The notes beneath the pieces are model-generated. The model saw only the letters and a program-made list of their open reading frames with translations, searched no databases and was not told the origin of the DNA. A stretch of 56,927 nucleotides of DNA, taken from positions 1-56,927 of the forward strand of contig JAHBWC010000052.1 in the NCBI GenBank assembly GCA_019637225.1, written 5' to 3'. Both the position numbers and the translations under genes were made by a program. The stretch's first letter is position 1. The number at the start of each line of letters is the position of its first letter. Positions 26,032 to 34,838 of the stretch are shown piece after piece. Source of the stretch: Labilithrix sp. (lineage in GTDB: Bacteria > Myxococcota_A > Polyangia > Polyangiales > Polyangiaceae).

Positions 26032-27219
26032 ATGACGACGACGAGCCCCCGAGGCGGCGCGCGGCCCACCGCGACGCCTCCTTCCGTGTTCGTGCTCCTC
26101 GCGGCGGGCGCGGGGCTCTCGGCGGCGAGCCTCTACTACAACCAGCCGATCCTCCGGACGATCACGCAGGACTTCGGCGCGACGCCGGCCGCGACGGGGT
26201 GGCTCCCGACGCTCACGCAGGCCGGGTACGCGAGCGGCATCCTCCTCTTCGCACCGCTCGGCGACCGCCTCGATCTCCGGCGCGTGATCCTCGTGAAGGG
26301 CGCAGCGCTCTCGGCCGCGCTCCTCGTCGCCGCGCTCGCGCCCTCGCTCGGAGCGCTCGCGCTGGCGAGCCTGGCGATCGGCCTCCTGGCGACCACGGCG
26401 CAGGACTTCGTCCCCGCGGCGGCGGCGCTCGCGCCGGAGGGCGCGCGGGGCAAGACGGTGGGCATCGCGATGACGGGCCTCCTGCTCGGCATCCTCTTGT
26501 CGCGCGTCGTGAGCGGAGCCGTCGGCGAGCACCTGGGCTGGCGGGCGGTCTACGTGGGCTCGTCCGCGCTCGTCGCGGGGCTCGTCGCCGTGGTCGCGCT
26601 GCGCTTGCCTCCGATGACGCCGAACGCCTCGGCGTCGTACGGCGCTCTCTTGCGATCCACGCTCACGCTCGTCCGGCGTCACGCGCCGCTTCGCCGCGCC
26701 GCGCTCGCGCAAGGGCTCCTCGCGGTGGCGTTCAGCGGGTTCTGGTCCACGCTCGCGATCGTCCTCTCGCGCGAGCCGTTCGAGATGGGGAGCACCGTGG
26801 CCGGGGCGTTCGGCCTCGCCGGGGCCGCGGGCGCGCTCGCCGCGCCCGTCGCAGGGAGCGTCGCCGACAAGCGGGGCCCATCGGCGGTGCTCCGCATCGG
26901 CGCTCTGCTCGTCTTCGGCTCCTTCCTCGCGATGGCGGTCGCCCCGCGTTCGCTCGCCGTCTTGCTCGCCGGCACCGTCGTCTTCGACCTCGGCGTCCAG
27001 GCGTCGCTCATCGCCCACCAGAGCATCGTGTACGGCCTCGACGGCGGGGCGCGGAGCCGGCTCAACGCGATCCTCGTGAGCACGATGTTCGCCGGCATGG
27101 CGGTCGGATCGGCCGTGGCCAGCCGCGTCGTCGAGCGGTGGGGCCTCGTCGGCGTCGGCGCGCTCGGCGCCACCGCGGCCGCGGGCGCGTGGATCGTCCG
27201 GGCGTGGCCGGCGCGGTAG
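26032..27219 (+). CDS. MFS transporter (drug/metabolite efflux type)
   Basis: 395 residues from ATG 26032 with about twelve transmembrane segments in two halves. Features include SLYYNQPILRTI in helix 1, GYASGILLFAPLGDRLDLRR (the MFS loop 2-3 signature region) and GSVADKRGP between helices 8 and 9. It resembles YnfM/YgaY-type exporters. Probably regulated by the divergent LysR protein. The substrate is unknown. An upstream in-frame ATG at 25989 in another frame is a shadow. Confidence 0.93.
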   Translation: MTTTSPRGGARPTATPPSVFVLLAAGAGLSAASLYYNQPILRTITQDFGATPAATGWLPTLTQAGYASGILLFAPLGDRLDLRRVILVKGAALSAALLVAALAPSLGALALASLAIGLLATTAQDFVPAAAALAPEGARGKTVGIAMTGLLLGILLSRVVSGAVGEHLGWRAVYVGSSALVAGLVAVVALRLPPMTPNASASYGALLRSTLTLVRRHAPLRRAALAQGLLAVAFSGFWSTLAIVLSREPFEMGSTVAGAFGLAGAAGALAAPVAGSVADKRGPSAVLRIGALLVFGSFLAMAVAPRSLAVLLAGTVVFDLGVQASLIAHQSIVYGLDGGARSRLNAILVSTMFAGMAVGSAVASRVVERWGLVGVGALGATAAAGAWIVRAWPAR

Positions 27220-27409
27220 GCGTCGCGCCGGGCCGCACGCGATAACCGTCATACTTTCGACAACTTAAAAAAAGATCGCGGGCCCTGTCGATCGGCGGGG
27301 CGCTCGGGCGTCGTGTCCCCGGAGGCCGCGTTCATCGGCGCGACCTCATCCGAACGACACGAACAATGCCCTTGCAGCCGCCGGCTGCCTGCGCGCACGA
27401 GGAGTCCCC

Positions 27410-28147
27410 ATGCACTTCCTGATCATGCACAAGAACGATCCCGCGACCGAGGCCGGACAGCTGCCGCCGAAGGAGCTCATCGCCGAGATGGGCGCGTTCA
27501 TCGGCGAGCAAGCGAAGGCGGGGCGGCTCGTCGACGGCGCCGGCCTCGGCGCGAGCAAGACGCGGACGCGCCTCACGTTCCGAGGCGGACGCTGCACGGT
27601 GAAGCAGGGCCCGTACGGCGGCGAGCACGAGCTACCCGCCGCGATGCTCCTGCTCAAGGTCCGAACGCGCGAGGAGGCGATCGGCTGGGCGGAGCGCTAC
27701 GGCAAGATCCTCGGCGACGGCGAGATCGAGCTCGGCAAGGTCAACGAGCCCTGGGACCTCGGCATGGTGCCGCCGCCGGAGAACCCGCCGCTGCAGATCC
27801 TCCTCATCGAGAAGGCCGACGCGACGACGGAAGCCGGAGCGCGCAGCCCGCAGCAGAAGGCCGCGCTCACGCGACTCAAGACCGAGATGACGAACGCCGG
27901 CGTGCTGGTCGGCGGGCGGCGACTTCAGCCGAGCGCGAAGGGCAAGCGCCTCGTGTTCGCCAAGAACGATCTGCGCGTGCTCGACGGCCCCTTCGCGGAG
28001 TCGAAGGAGCTCCTCGGAGGCTTCGCGGTGATGGATCTCTCGGGCGTCGACGACGCGATCGAGCTTTGCCGGCGTTACGCGAAGATCCTGGGCGGGACGC
28101 TCGAGATCGACCTCCGCCCGGTCGACCACGACGACGACGCCGCGTGA
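27410..28147 (+). CDS. Tandem YCII-domain protein
   Basis: 245 residues, preceded by GAGGAG at a good distance from ATG 27410. Two YCII-related (DGPF-type) domains sit in tandem: residues about 1-115 (MHFLIMHKND start, KQGPYGGE) and about 125-240 (LQILLIEKAD start, LDGPFAESKELLGGFAVMD). The second half keeps the DGPF signature; in the first it has become QGPY. YCII domains are small ferredoxin-like folds, sometimes linked to ECF sigma factors, with uncertain catalysis. About 190 bp upstream are gene-free. Confidence 0.88.
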   Translation: MHFLIMHKNDPATEAGQLPPKELIAEMGAFIGEQAKAGRLVDGAGLGASKTRTRLTFRGGRCTVKQGPYGGEHELPAAMLLLKVRTREEAIGWAERYGKILGDGEIELGKVNEPWDLGMVPPPENPPLQILLIEKADATTEAGARSPQQKAALTRLKTEMTNAGVLVGGRRLQPSAKGKRLVFAKNDLRVLDGPFAESKELLGGFAVMDLSGVDDAIELCRRYAKILGGTLEIDLRPVDHDDDAA

Positions 28148-28154
28148 CCGGCGC

Positions 28155-29117
28155 TCACGAGAGCGAGCGGAGGACGTCGCGAACCAGGCGCTGGCCGTAG
28201 GCGTCGCTCCGCCAGTGGGCCTTCGACCAGCCCGCGAGGAAGCGGTAGTAGTCGGCGCACGCGATCGGATAGAGCGCGCGCCACTCGGCGACCAGCGCGT
28301 CGGCGTCGACGGGCTCCGCGCGGAGCGCGAGCGCCGCGCGCAGGTGGCGAAAGTAGCCGTCGAGGTGCCGTCGCTCGAGGGCGTCGTCGCCGAAGTGGCC
28401 GCACAGGAGATAGGCGACGTCCTTCATCCCCGTGCCGCCGCCGACGTACTGGAAATCGACCGCCGCGACCGCGCCACCTCGACGCGCGAAGCAGAAGTTC
28501 GCGAGCTTCGCGTCGCCGTGGACCAGCGTGGCGTAGGCGCACGAGCGGAGGCGCCGATCGAGCTCCGGCGCGGCCTCGCGGAGCGCATCGTCGTCGATCG
28601 CGGCGAGCTCGTCTGCGCGCGTCGCCAGGTGCCAGTACGTGCCGCTGCGCCACAACCCGGCGGGAGCCACGCCGAGAAAGCGTGCGTGGAACGCGGCGAG
28701 CCAGGCGAGACACACGTCGAGCTCGGCTCCCGTCGCGCTCCTCCGGCGCTCGGGGAAGCCGGCCGCGTCGAGGTCCTCGAGGAGCAGGAGCCACTCTCCG
28801 TTCGCCACGCGGCTGGCGATCCGCGCCGGCACACGACAAGAATCGTCGCAGCGCGCCGCGTAGTCTCGATACCACGCGGTCTCGACGTCGTAGGAGCGGC
28901 ACTTGCGGGCGTGCGACGCGTCCGGGCTCGCGCCCTTCGGCGAACGCTTCAGCGCCGGGGGCTTCACCCACTTGAGGATCGCCGTCTCCGCCTCCGCGCC
29001 GACGAGACGGACGCGAAGGAGCTCGCCGTAGCCGCCCCACAACGACTGGATCCGATCGCCGCGCCGGACGTCGCGCGCCCCCGTGGCCTCGGCGATCCAG
29101 CGAAGCTCGGCCTCCAT
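28155..29117 (-). CDS. Phosphotransferase of the APH/ecdysteroid-kinase-like superfamily
   Basis: 320 residues with a protein-kinase-like fold: a substrate lobe with ILKWVKPP (probable ATP-binding Lys), the catalytic loop VHGDAKLANF (Asp and Asn) and the metal-binding DFQYVGGGTGMKDVAY in place of DFG. It resembles the choline/ecdysteroid kinase-like (EcKL, DUF1679) branch. It phosphorylates a small-molecule hydroxyl; the substrate is unknown and resistance to aminoglycosides should not be assumed. Convergent with the YCII gene (7 bp). Confidence 0.88.
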   Translation of the reverse strand: MEAELRWIAEATGARDVRRGDRIQSLWGGYGELLRVRLVGAEAETAILKWVKPPALKRSPKGASPDASHARKCRSYDVETAWYRDYAARCDDSCRVPARIASRVANGEWLLLLEDLDAAGFPERRRSATGAELDVCLAWLAAFHARFLGVAPAGLWRSGTYWHLATRADELAAIDDDALREAAPELDRRLRSCAYATLVHGDAKLANFCFARRGGAVAAVDFQYVGGGTGMKDVAYLLCGHFGDDALERRHLDGYFRHLRAALALRAEPVDADALVAEWRALYPIACADYYRFLAGWSKAHWRSDAYGQRLVRDVLRSLS

Positions 29118-29192
29118 CGAGCGTCGAGCATACTCGAGCCGCCCCGGCGGGCGGCGCGCGCGAGATCGCCGACCGCCCCGAGGAGCGGCCGC

Positions 29193-31253
29193 TCACTTCT
29201 TCGTGAAGCGGTAAGACTCCTGCCCGTGCGCGACGACGAGCTCTTTCTCCTCGAGCGTCATGGGAAGACCCTCGACGGGCGGATCGACGAAGAAGAGCCG
29301 CGCCGTGCCGTCCTCGGCCTTCTCGTAGCCGAGGCGGCTCGACCACTCGCCGACGTCGACGCGGAGCCCGTCCTTGGTCGAGGTGAAGACGAACGACCCG
29401 AGGCGCTCGCTCTTCCACGTCCCGGTCAGGCGCGCGACGACGTCCGCCGGGACCGGCATCGCGACCTTCTCGTGGTGCTTCATCCACTGCTCGCGGTCCT
29501 GCTCGATCCCCCGGTCGAGATCGCGCGCCGCCTGCTCCTTGCCGCCGAAGGCGACCTCCACGAGCCGCTGCGTGACCGCGTCGACGAACAGCGCGCCCGC
29601 GCTCGTCGTGTTGGTCAAGACGACGAGGCCGAGGTTCTTGTCCGGGAAGACGGTGAGCCGCGTCACGAAGCCGAACGTCCCGCCGTCGTGCGTGACGACG
29701 GGTAGGCCCCTGAGGGTGCTCGTGGCGAGGCCGAGGCCGTAGCTGCTGCGCGGTCCAACTCGAATGCGCGCCTTGCGCCGCTCGAGGAGGCTCGCCTCGC
29801 CGAACGCCTGCTTGCCCTCGGGCGTCTTGCCGTTCGCGAGCTCGACGAGGGCGTACCGCGCCATGTCGCGCGCCGTCGAGAACACCGCGCCCGCGGGGGC
29901 GACGGGCTCGACGAAGCGCTCCATCGCGATCGGGAGGACCATCGGCTCGTCACGCGGCCCGACGAGGTTGCCGCCGTGCGGGCTCGCGACGGTCCCCTTT
30001 CGGCCCTCGTCGAACGACGCCGTCGTGTCGCTCATGCCCATCGGCCCGAAGACGCGCGCCTTCATGGCCGAGGCGTAGGCCGCGCCGAGCGGCTTGCCGG
30101 GCTCGGCGATGCGCGCCGCGAGGAACCCGCCGAGCGCCGTCATCTGGTTCGAGTACTGGAAGGTCTCACCGAAGCCGGTCGTCGGCTTCGAGTCCGCGAA
30201 CGCCGAGAACGCGTCTTCGGGCTTGTGCGCGCCGTACTCGAAGACGAGATCGAGGTCTCGCCGCGGCATCCCGGTGCAAGCGCAGAACGTGTGCGCGAGG
30301 GTCAGCTTGCCGGTGAAGGCGGCGTCGCCCGTCTCGAACGAGGGCAAGAGCTCCTTCACCGGAGCGTCCCACTTCACCTTGCCGCCGTCGACCAGGCTCG
30401 CGATGAGCAGCGTCGAGAGCGACTTGGTCACCGACCCGATCATGAAGCGCGTGCGGGGCGTGACGGGATCCTTCTTGCCCCGCTCGCGGACGCCGAACCC
30501 CTTCTCGAAGACGACCTTGCCGTCTTGCACGAGGGCCACCGCGGCTCCCGGCACGTGTGCCTTCTCGCGCGCGCGTTCGATGAAGGTCTCGAGCTCCTTC
30601 AGCCGCTCCGCGTCGAGCGCGAGAGCCTTCTTGCTCGAGAGGTCCTCTTCCGCGACACCGGGCACTTCGAGCCCGAGGACGATCTGCGCGACCTGCGCGC
30701 CGCGCCTCGCGAAGGCGCTGGTCTTGCCCTCGAGGAGCGACGCCCAGGTCTTGCCGGCCTGCCGGCGCAGGTTCAGCGCGAAGACGCGGTTTTCCGAGGG
30801 CGGGGTCTCCCAGACGATCTCGGCCACCTCGTCCCAGCCGGCCTGGTCCACCTCGTGGACCTTGCGGGCGATCTTCGGCGGCGCGGTCCGACCGAGCTTC
30901 GCCAGCGTGGCCGTCGTCGCCGCGTCCGTCGAGTCCGCGTCGATCTCGACGAGCGTGATCGTGAGCTCGCGGTCCGGATCCTGGAACGCGACTCCGCCGT
31001 CGACGTCTCGAAGCCACCAGCCCGCCGGGATCTCGAGCTTCGCGCCGCTCTTCAGCGTCCTCGCGGTCTCGGCCTTCAGCGCGACGAACTCCGCCTCGAC
31101 GCGGGGAGCGACGTCCGTTCGCGACGCGGCGCGCGCGGTCGGCGGCGCCGGCGTCCCCGCGCCTCCTCCGCAGCCGGCTCCGAGGCTCACCGACGTCAAG
31201 GCGAGCGACGCAAGGCAAAGACGGCCGCGGCGGCCGAAGAGGGGCTTCTTCAT
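29193..31253 (-). CDS. Serine hydrolase lipoprotein, class C beta-lactamase/PBP fold
   Basis: 686 residues from ATG 31253 (MKKPLFGRRG, lipobox GAGC). A domain of about 200 residues (about 40-235) of unknown type comes first. The beta-lactamase/esterase domain has all motifs: Ser274-V-T-Lys277, Tyr367-S-N369 and His522-D-G. The C-terminal about 110 residues form a beta-barrel-like region as in many DD-peptidase/esterase relatives. Probable roles are D-amino-acid peptidase or esterase in the periplasm; antibiotic hydrolysis is not implied. It is divergent from the DCGG/SUMF1 gene with about 73 bp between starts. Confidence 0.9.
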   Translation of the reverse strand: MKKPLFGRRGRLCLASLALTSVSLGAGCGGGAGTPAPPTARAASRTDVAPRVEAEFVALKAETARTLKSGAKLEIPAGWWLRDVDGGVAFQDPDRELTITLVEIDADSTDAATTATLAKLGRTAPPKIARKVHEVDQAGWDEVAEIVWETPPSENRVFALNLRRQAGKTWASLLEGKTSAFARRGAQVAQIVLGLEVPGVAEEDLSSKKALALDAERLKELETFIERAREKAHVPGAAVALVQDGKVVFEKGFGVRERGKKDPVTPRTRFMIGSVTKSLSTLLIASLVDGGKVKWDAPVKELLPSFETGDAAFTGKLTLAHTFCACTGMPRRDLDLVFEYGAHKPEDAFSAFADSKPTTGFGETFQYSNQMTALGGFLAARIAEPGKPLGAAYASAMKARVFGPMGMSDTTASFDEGRKGTVASPHGGNLVGPRDEPMVLPIAMERFVEPVAPAGAVFSTARDMARYALVELANGKTPEGKQAFGEASLLERRKARIRVGPRSSYGLGLATSTLRGLPVVTHDGGTFGFVTRLTVFPDKNLGLVVLTNTTSAGALFVDAVTQRLVEVAFGGKEQAARDLDRGIEQDREQWMKHHEKVAMPVPADVVARLTGTWKSERLGSFVFTSTKDGLRVDVGEWSSRLGYEKAEDGTARLFFVDPPVEGLPMTLEEKELVVAHGQESYRFTKK

Positions 31254-31326
31254 GGGCGAGAGCATACTCACTCGACGCGTGGTCGTCGCGCCGTGTCCTG
31301 TCCTCGGCTACCCTTGACCGAAGTCC

Positions 31327-33144
31327 ATGATCCGCTTCGTGTCTGCGCGCGCGGTCCTCGCTTGTGTCATCCTCGTCGCGGCCGCGTGCGCGCCCGCCGA
31401 GGACACGCCGCTCGATGCGTCGAACGAGGGCGACGGCGGATCGAACGATCCCGGCGGCGGCGGCGACGCCGGACCTTCTTCGGATCCGGATCGGTGCGCG
31501 GCGCCGCCCTGCGCGGAGGGCGATCGGTGCAAAGACGACGTCGACTGCGCGTCGGGCGTGTGCCGCGAGCGCATCTGCATGCCGGCGAGCGCCGGGGACG
31601 GCACCCAGAACGCCGGCGAGACGGACGTCGATTGCGGTGGACCTCCCGCGGGCGCGCCCCGCTGCTCCGACGGCAAGAAGTGCCTCGCGGGGAGCGACTG
31701 CCAGAGCGTGTCCTGCTCCGGCGGCGTCTGCCAGCCGCCGACGAGCGGCGACGGAATCAAGAACGGCACCGAGACCGACATCGACTGCGGTGGCGGCGCG
31801 CCCACCAACGCACGCCGCTGCGAGACGGGCGAGCTCTGCGTCGAGACCGGCGACTGCGACAAGGTCGAGTGCGCGGGCGGCATCTGCCAGCCGCCGACGA
31901 AGAGCGACGGGATCAAGAACGGCACCGAGACCGACATCGACTGCGGTGGCGGCGCGCCCACCAACGCGGCGCGCTGCGCGTCGGGCAAGAGCTGCGTCGA
32001 GACGAGCGACTGCGACAAGGTCAGGTGCACGGACGGTCTCTGCCAGCCGGCGACGAACGGCGACGGGATCAAGAACGGCACCGAGAGCGACGTCGACTGC
32101 GGTGGCGGCGCGCCGACCAACGCGGCGCGATGCGAGCTCGACAAGACGTGCGACGCCCACGGCGACTGCGCCTCGGGCGCGTGCGCGATCGGCGGCCCGA
32201 AGGCGGGGCTCTGCGTTCCGTTCAAGAGCTGCGTGACGACCGGCGGCGGCCTGAGCACCTGTGGTCGAGACGATCGCGAGCGCGGCGGCAACACGGTCGC
32301 GCACGAGAGCTGTTGCGACGTCGCGCCCATCGCGGGCGGAACGGTGAAGCTCAATCGCTTCGCCATCACGGCCGGCCGAATGCGCGCGTTCATCGAGCGC
32401 ACCGGAGGAAACGTTCGCGGCTACGTCCAGGCCGCGGCGACGAAGCCCGCCGGCTGGCAGTCCGCGTGGGATGTCCTCGTCCCGAGCAGCGTCGCCGAGG
32501 CCGAGATCATGCTGGGGGCGTACTGGAACGGCGCCCCCAACGATCCGAATCAAACGGCCGAGAGCCCGCACTCCAAGCGCTCGTGCGGCAACGCCAACTA
32601 CAACGGTCACACGTACTGGGTGTCGTCGGAGACGGGCCAGGTCTACACGCGAGCGGAGCTCGATCCGAAGGTCCTCAACTGCGTCGGCTGGCATCTCGTC
32701 AACGCGTTCTGCGCGTGGGACGGCGGCCGGATGCCCACGGCCGCCGAGCTGCGGAACGCGTTCACGAACGGCAACACGACGACGTGGCCGTGGGGCTACG
32801 CGGGCAGCGCGTACAACGGCGCCTACAGCTCGACCGCGCAGGACGTCCGCCTGAACCACCGCTACAACTACGGCTACCCCGGAGCGACGCCCGCGACCAA
32901 CCGCATCACCTGGTGGCTCTCACCGCCGGGACGCTTCTGGCAGGGATGGAACGCGAACAAGATCGAGATCGCGGGCAACGTCCTCGAGTGGACGGGCGAC
33001 CAGCCCTACAATTTCGCGTGGAACATGTCGTTCGAGAACCACGAAGGCACGATGAACAGCGGCGGCGACTGGCGCACGCCGAACGATCGAAGCGACGTCC
33101 CGAACGGCTACTACGCCCTCGGCGCCCGCTGCGCGTACCCCTGA
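31327..33144 (+). CDS. Lipoprotein with Cys-rich DCGG repeats and a SUMF1/FGE-like domain
   Basis: 605 residues. An N-terminal signal with lipobox AAAC is followed by an Asp/Gly linker and about four tandem Cys-rich units of roughly 48 residues (DGIKNGTETDIDCGGGAP, C-GxxC-xxxxDC-xxxxC-GxCQP). A C-terminal SUMF1-fold domain follows (FCAWDGGRMPTAAEL, GNVLEWTGD, GGDWRTP, ARCAYP). The catalytic cysteine pair of formylglycine-generating enzymes is not seen near the GGDW region, so sulfatase activation is unlikely; a lectin-like or structural role is inferred. The DCGG repeats are typical of Polyangiales surface proteins. Confidence 0.9.
   Translation: MIRFVSARAVLACVILVAAACAPAEDTPLDASNEGDGGSNDPGGGGDAGPSSDPDRCAAPPCAEGDRCKDDVDCASGVCRERICMPASAGDGTQNAGETDVDCGGPPAGAPRCSDGKKCLAGSDCQSVSCSGGVCQPPTSGDGIKNGTETDIDCGGGAPTNARRCETGELCVETGDCDKVECAGGICQPPTKSDGIKNGTETDIDCGGGAPTNAARCASGKSCVETSDCDKVRCTDGLCQPATNGDGIKNGTESDVDCGGGAPTNAARCELDKTCDAHGDCASGACAIGGPKAGLCVPFKSCVTTGGGLSTCGRDDRERGGNTVAHESCCDVAPIAGGTVKLNRFAITAGRMRAFIERTGGNVRGYVQAAATKPAGWQSAWDVLVPSSVAEAEIMLGAYWNGAPNDPNQTAESPHSKRSCGNANYNGHTYWVSSETGQVYTRAELDPKVLNCVGWHLVNAFCAWDGGRMPTAAELRNAFTNGNTTTWPWGYAGSAYNGAYSSTAQDVRLNHRYNYGYPGATPATNRITWWLSPPGRFWQGWNANKIEIAGNVLEWTGDQPYNFAWNMSFENHEGTMNSGGDWRTPNDRSDVPNGYYALGARCAYP
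31594..32215 (+). repeat. In-frame Cys-rich repeat array (about 144 bp period)
   Basis: About four units whose DNA cores are nearly identical around GGCACCGAGACCGACATCGA followed by CTGCGGTGGCGGCGCG. Conservation is highest in the second and third copies (about 31750-32050), implying recent duplication or gene conversion inside the SUMF1-fold gene. Confidence 0.85.
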
Positions 33145-33169
33145 AAGCGCGAGAGAAAAGGCCGCTCGC

Positions 33170-33694
33170 CTACCAGCGGTTGCACGTCCGCGAGGCGAGC
33201 ACCGGGCTGACGACGGTGTCGCAGCGCACGCGCACGCTCTTCAGCATCCACTCGACGCTCGGCTGAGCGCGCGTGAAGGCCTCCTTGGCGCCGCCGGCCT
33301 CGACGAGGAAAAGTCTGCCCTGCGCGGGGTAGATCGTGACCCAGTAGGCGAAGGGCTTGTCGTCCTCGTCGTGACCGAACTTGAGCAGCTTGCCCTTGGT
33401 CCCGTCGAGCGAGGCGACGTCGACCGTGTCGAGCAACGCGTAGCCGGAGACGTCGCGGAGCTGCAGCGTGAGCGCCTGCGTCCAGAAGTCGAGGTCGCCG
33501 CGCTTCTCGTCGTCGACGACGCGGACGGCGACGACGACGCCCTCGGGCGACGTGGCGCGGTACTCGTACGAGGCCGACGACTGGTTCTCGAGCGGGACGA
33601 AGCCCGGCGCGGTCTTGACGTCGAACGGGCGGCCACACGCCGTCGCGGCGAACGCGAGCGCGACGAAGGAGAAGACGGCGAGCGAGCGCTTCAT
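33170..33694 (-). CDS. Small lipoprotein of unknown function, coupled to a DUF4349 gene
   Basis: 174 residues from ATG 33694 with a lipobox (FAATAC). The mature part is a compact alpha/beta domain (GFVPLENQSSASYEYRATS, DLDFWTQALTLQL) with two cysteines near the C-terminus (VRCDTVV, SRTC). Not recognised. Its ATG overlaps the stop of the DUF4349 gene in an ATGA and is preceded by GGAGGAG, so it is translationally coupled to it. Confidence 0.85.
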   Translation of the reverse strand: MKRSLAVFSFVALAFAATACGRPFDVKTAPGFVPLENQSSASYEYRATSPEGVVVAVRVVDDEKRGDLDFWTQALTLQLRDVSGYALLDTVDVASLDGTKGKLLKFGHDEDDKPFAYWVTIYPAQGRLFLVEAGGAKEAFTRAQPSVEWMLKSVRVRCDTVVSPVLASRTCNRW

Positions 33695-34659
33695 TTCTCC
33701 TCCGAGAGCGACAGGAGTGAGGGCAGGTTCAGGGCGCCGAGCCACGGGAACGGCAGGCGTGCCCGCGTGACTTCGATCCGCGCGCCGCGCGGCGCGAACG
33801 TGACGGTGATCGTCGAGAACGCGACGCGATCCTTCAGCACCTTCATCCGCCCCTCGAGGCGCTCGAGCTCCTCGGTCACGCGGTGGAGCTCCTTCTCGAT
33901 CTCGAGCGCGTCCTTCACGCTCGCCTTGGTGAGCAGATCGGTCAGGCGGTGCTGCATCGCGCGCGCGTTCTTGATGCGGATCTCGAGGTCGACGTGCTCG
34001 TCGGTCACGTCCTGGGCGTCGATCTCGCGATGGATGACGTCGCCGATCTTGTCGACCGCCGCGAGCGTCGTCTCGAAGCGCCCGCGCGGAACGCGCACGG
34101 TGATCTCGCGATCCTTTTTCTGTCCGAGGTAGCCGCCGTTGTCGCGCGCGATCTTCTCGACGGCGGTGAGGCCCTGATCGACCTGGTAGACGGCCATCGT
34201 GAAGCGCGCCGTGTAGATGACGAGGTCACGCGCCTGCGCGGGCTCCTGGGTCGGGTCCGGCTTCGGCGCCTTCTTGGCGTCGGAGGGCTGCGCGGCGCGC
34301 GGGAGCTGCTGCGGAGGCGGCGGAGGCGGCGCCGGGCTCGACGCGCCGGAGCCGCCCGCCGAGCCGGTCGCGGTGCTGCTCACGTGCATCGGCGCGGGCG
34401 CGGCCGGCGCCTTGTCCAGCGCCTCCTCGCCGAGATCGTCGCTCCCGAAGGCGGTGCGGGTCTTCGCCTCGGCACGGATCGCCCGGTCGCCGTCGGCGCG
34501 CGCGTCCTGCGACGGGTAGCCGGCGACCTGCGGATACGCGCCCGGCGTCGGGGAATACGCCGGCGTACGCGCCTCGGGCGCGCTCCCGCAGCCGCCGAGA
34601 GAAGAGAGCGCCGTGGCCGCGAGCGCACAGACCGCGAGCGAAGGAAATCGTGACCGCAT
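33691..34659 (-). CDS. DUF4349 lipoprotein
   Basis: 322 residues from ATG 34659, preceded by a strong GGAGGT (34663-34668 on the opposite strand). Lipobox LGGC is followed by a long Pro/Ala-rich linker (to about 150), then the DUF4349 domain: DLVIYTARFTMAVYQVD, GGYLGQKKDREITVRVP, and a coiled-coil helix pair (LEIEKELHRVTEELERLEGR) ending in a beta strand (STITVTF). Many DUF4349 proteins have a C-terminal transmembrane helix; here the tail is only about 30 residues (LPFPWLGALNLPSLLSL), weakly hydrophobic. Function unknown. Confidence 0.9.
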   Translation of the reverse strand: MRSRFPSLAVCALAATALSSLGGCGSAPEARTPAYSPTPGAYPQVAGYPSQDARADGDRAIRAEAKTRTAFGSDDLGEEALDKAPAAPAPMHVSSTATGSAGGSGASSPAPPPPPPQQLPRAAQPSDAKKAPKPDPTQEPAQARDLVIYTARFTMAVYQVDQGLTAVEKIARDNGGYLGQKKDREITVRVPRGRFETTLAAVDKIGDVIHREIDAQDVTDEHVDLEIRIKNARAMQHRLTDLLTKASVKDALEIEKELHRVTEELERLEGRMKVLKDRVAFSTITVTFAPRGARIEVTRARLPFPWLGALNLPSLLSLSEEK

Positions 34660-34662
34660 GAG

Positions 34663-34668
34663 ACCTCC
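34663..34668 (-). promoter_or_regulatory. Strong ribosome-binding site of the DUF4349 gene
   Basis: GGAGGT on the minus strand, three bases before the ATG at 34659; it fixes this start over an ATG-less upstream extension to 34683. Confidence 0.7.
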
Positions 34669-34838
34669 AGGTACGAGGAACACACGCCAACGGCCGTGGC
34701 AAGGTCGACCTTACACGCCCCCCGGCCGGTTCCTGCGAGCGCCCGAACGGCGGGCGAGCTTGCGGAGGCAGGCCCGGCTGCGGTAATCAGGCAGACCCTT
34801 TTGCCGCGCGAGTGATCTCGCGCACCCTCGGAGAAGCC

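Noticed and set aside
27250..27275. Intrinsic terminator after the MFS gene
   Set aside because: The A-run lacks a T-run on the plus strand and no stable stem precedes it.
31327..33144. True formylglycine-generating enzyme
   Set aside because: The catalytic cysteine pair is not seen and no sulfatase gene is nearby.
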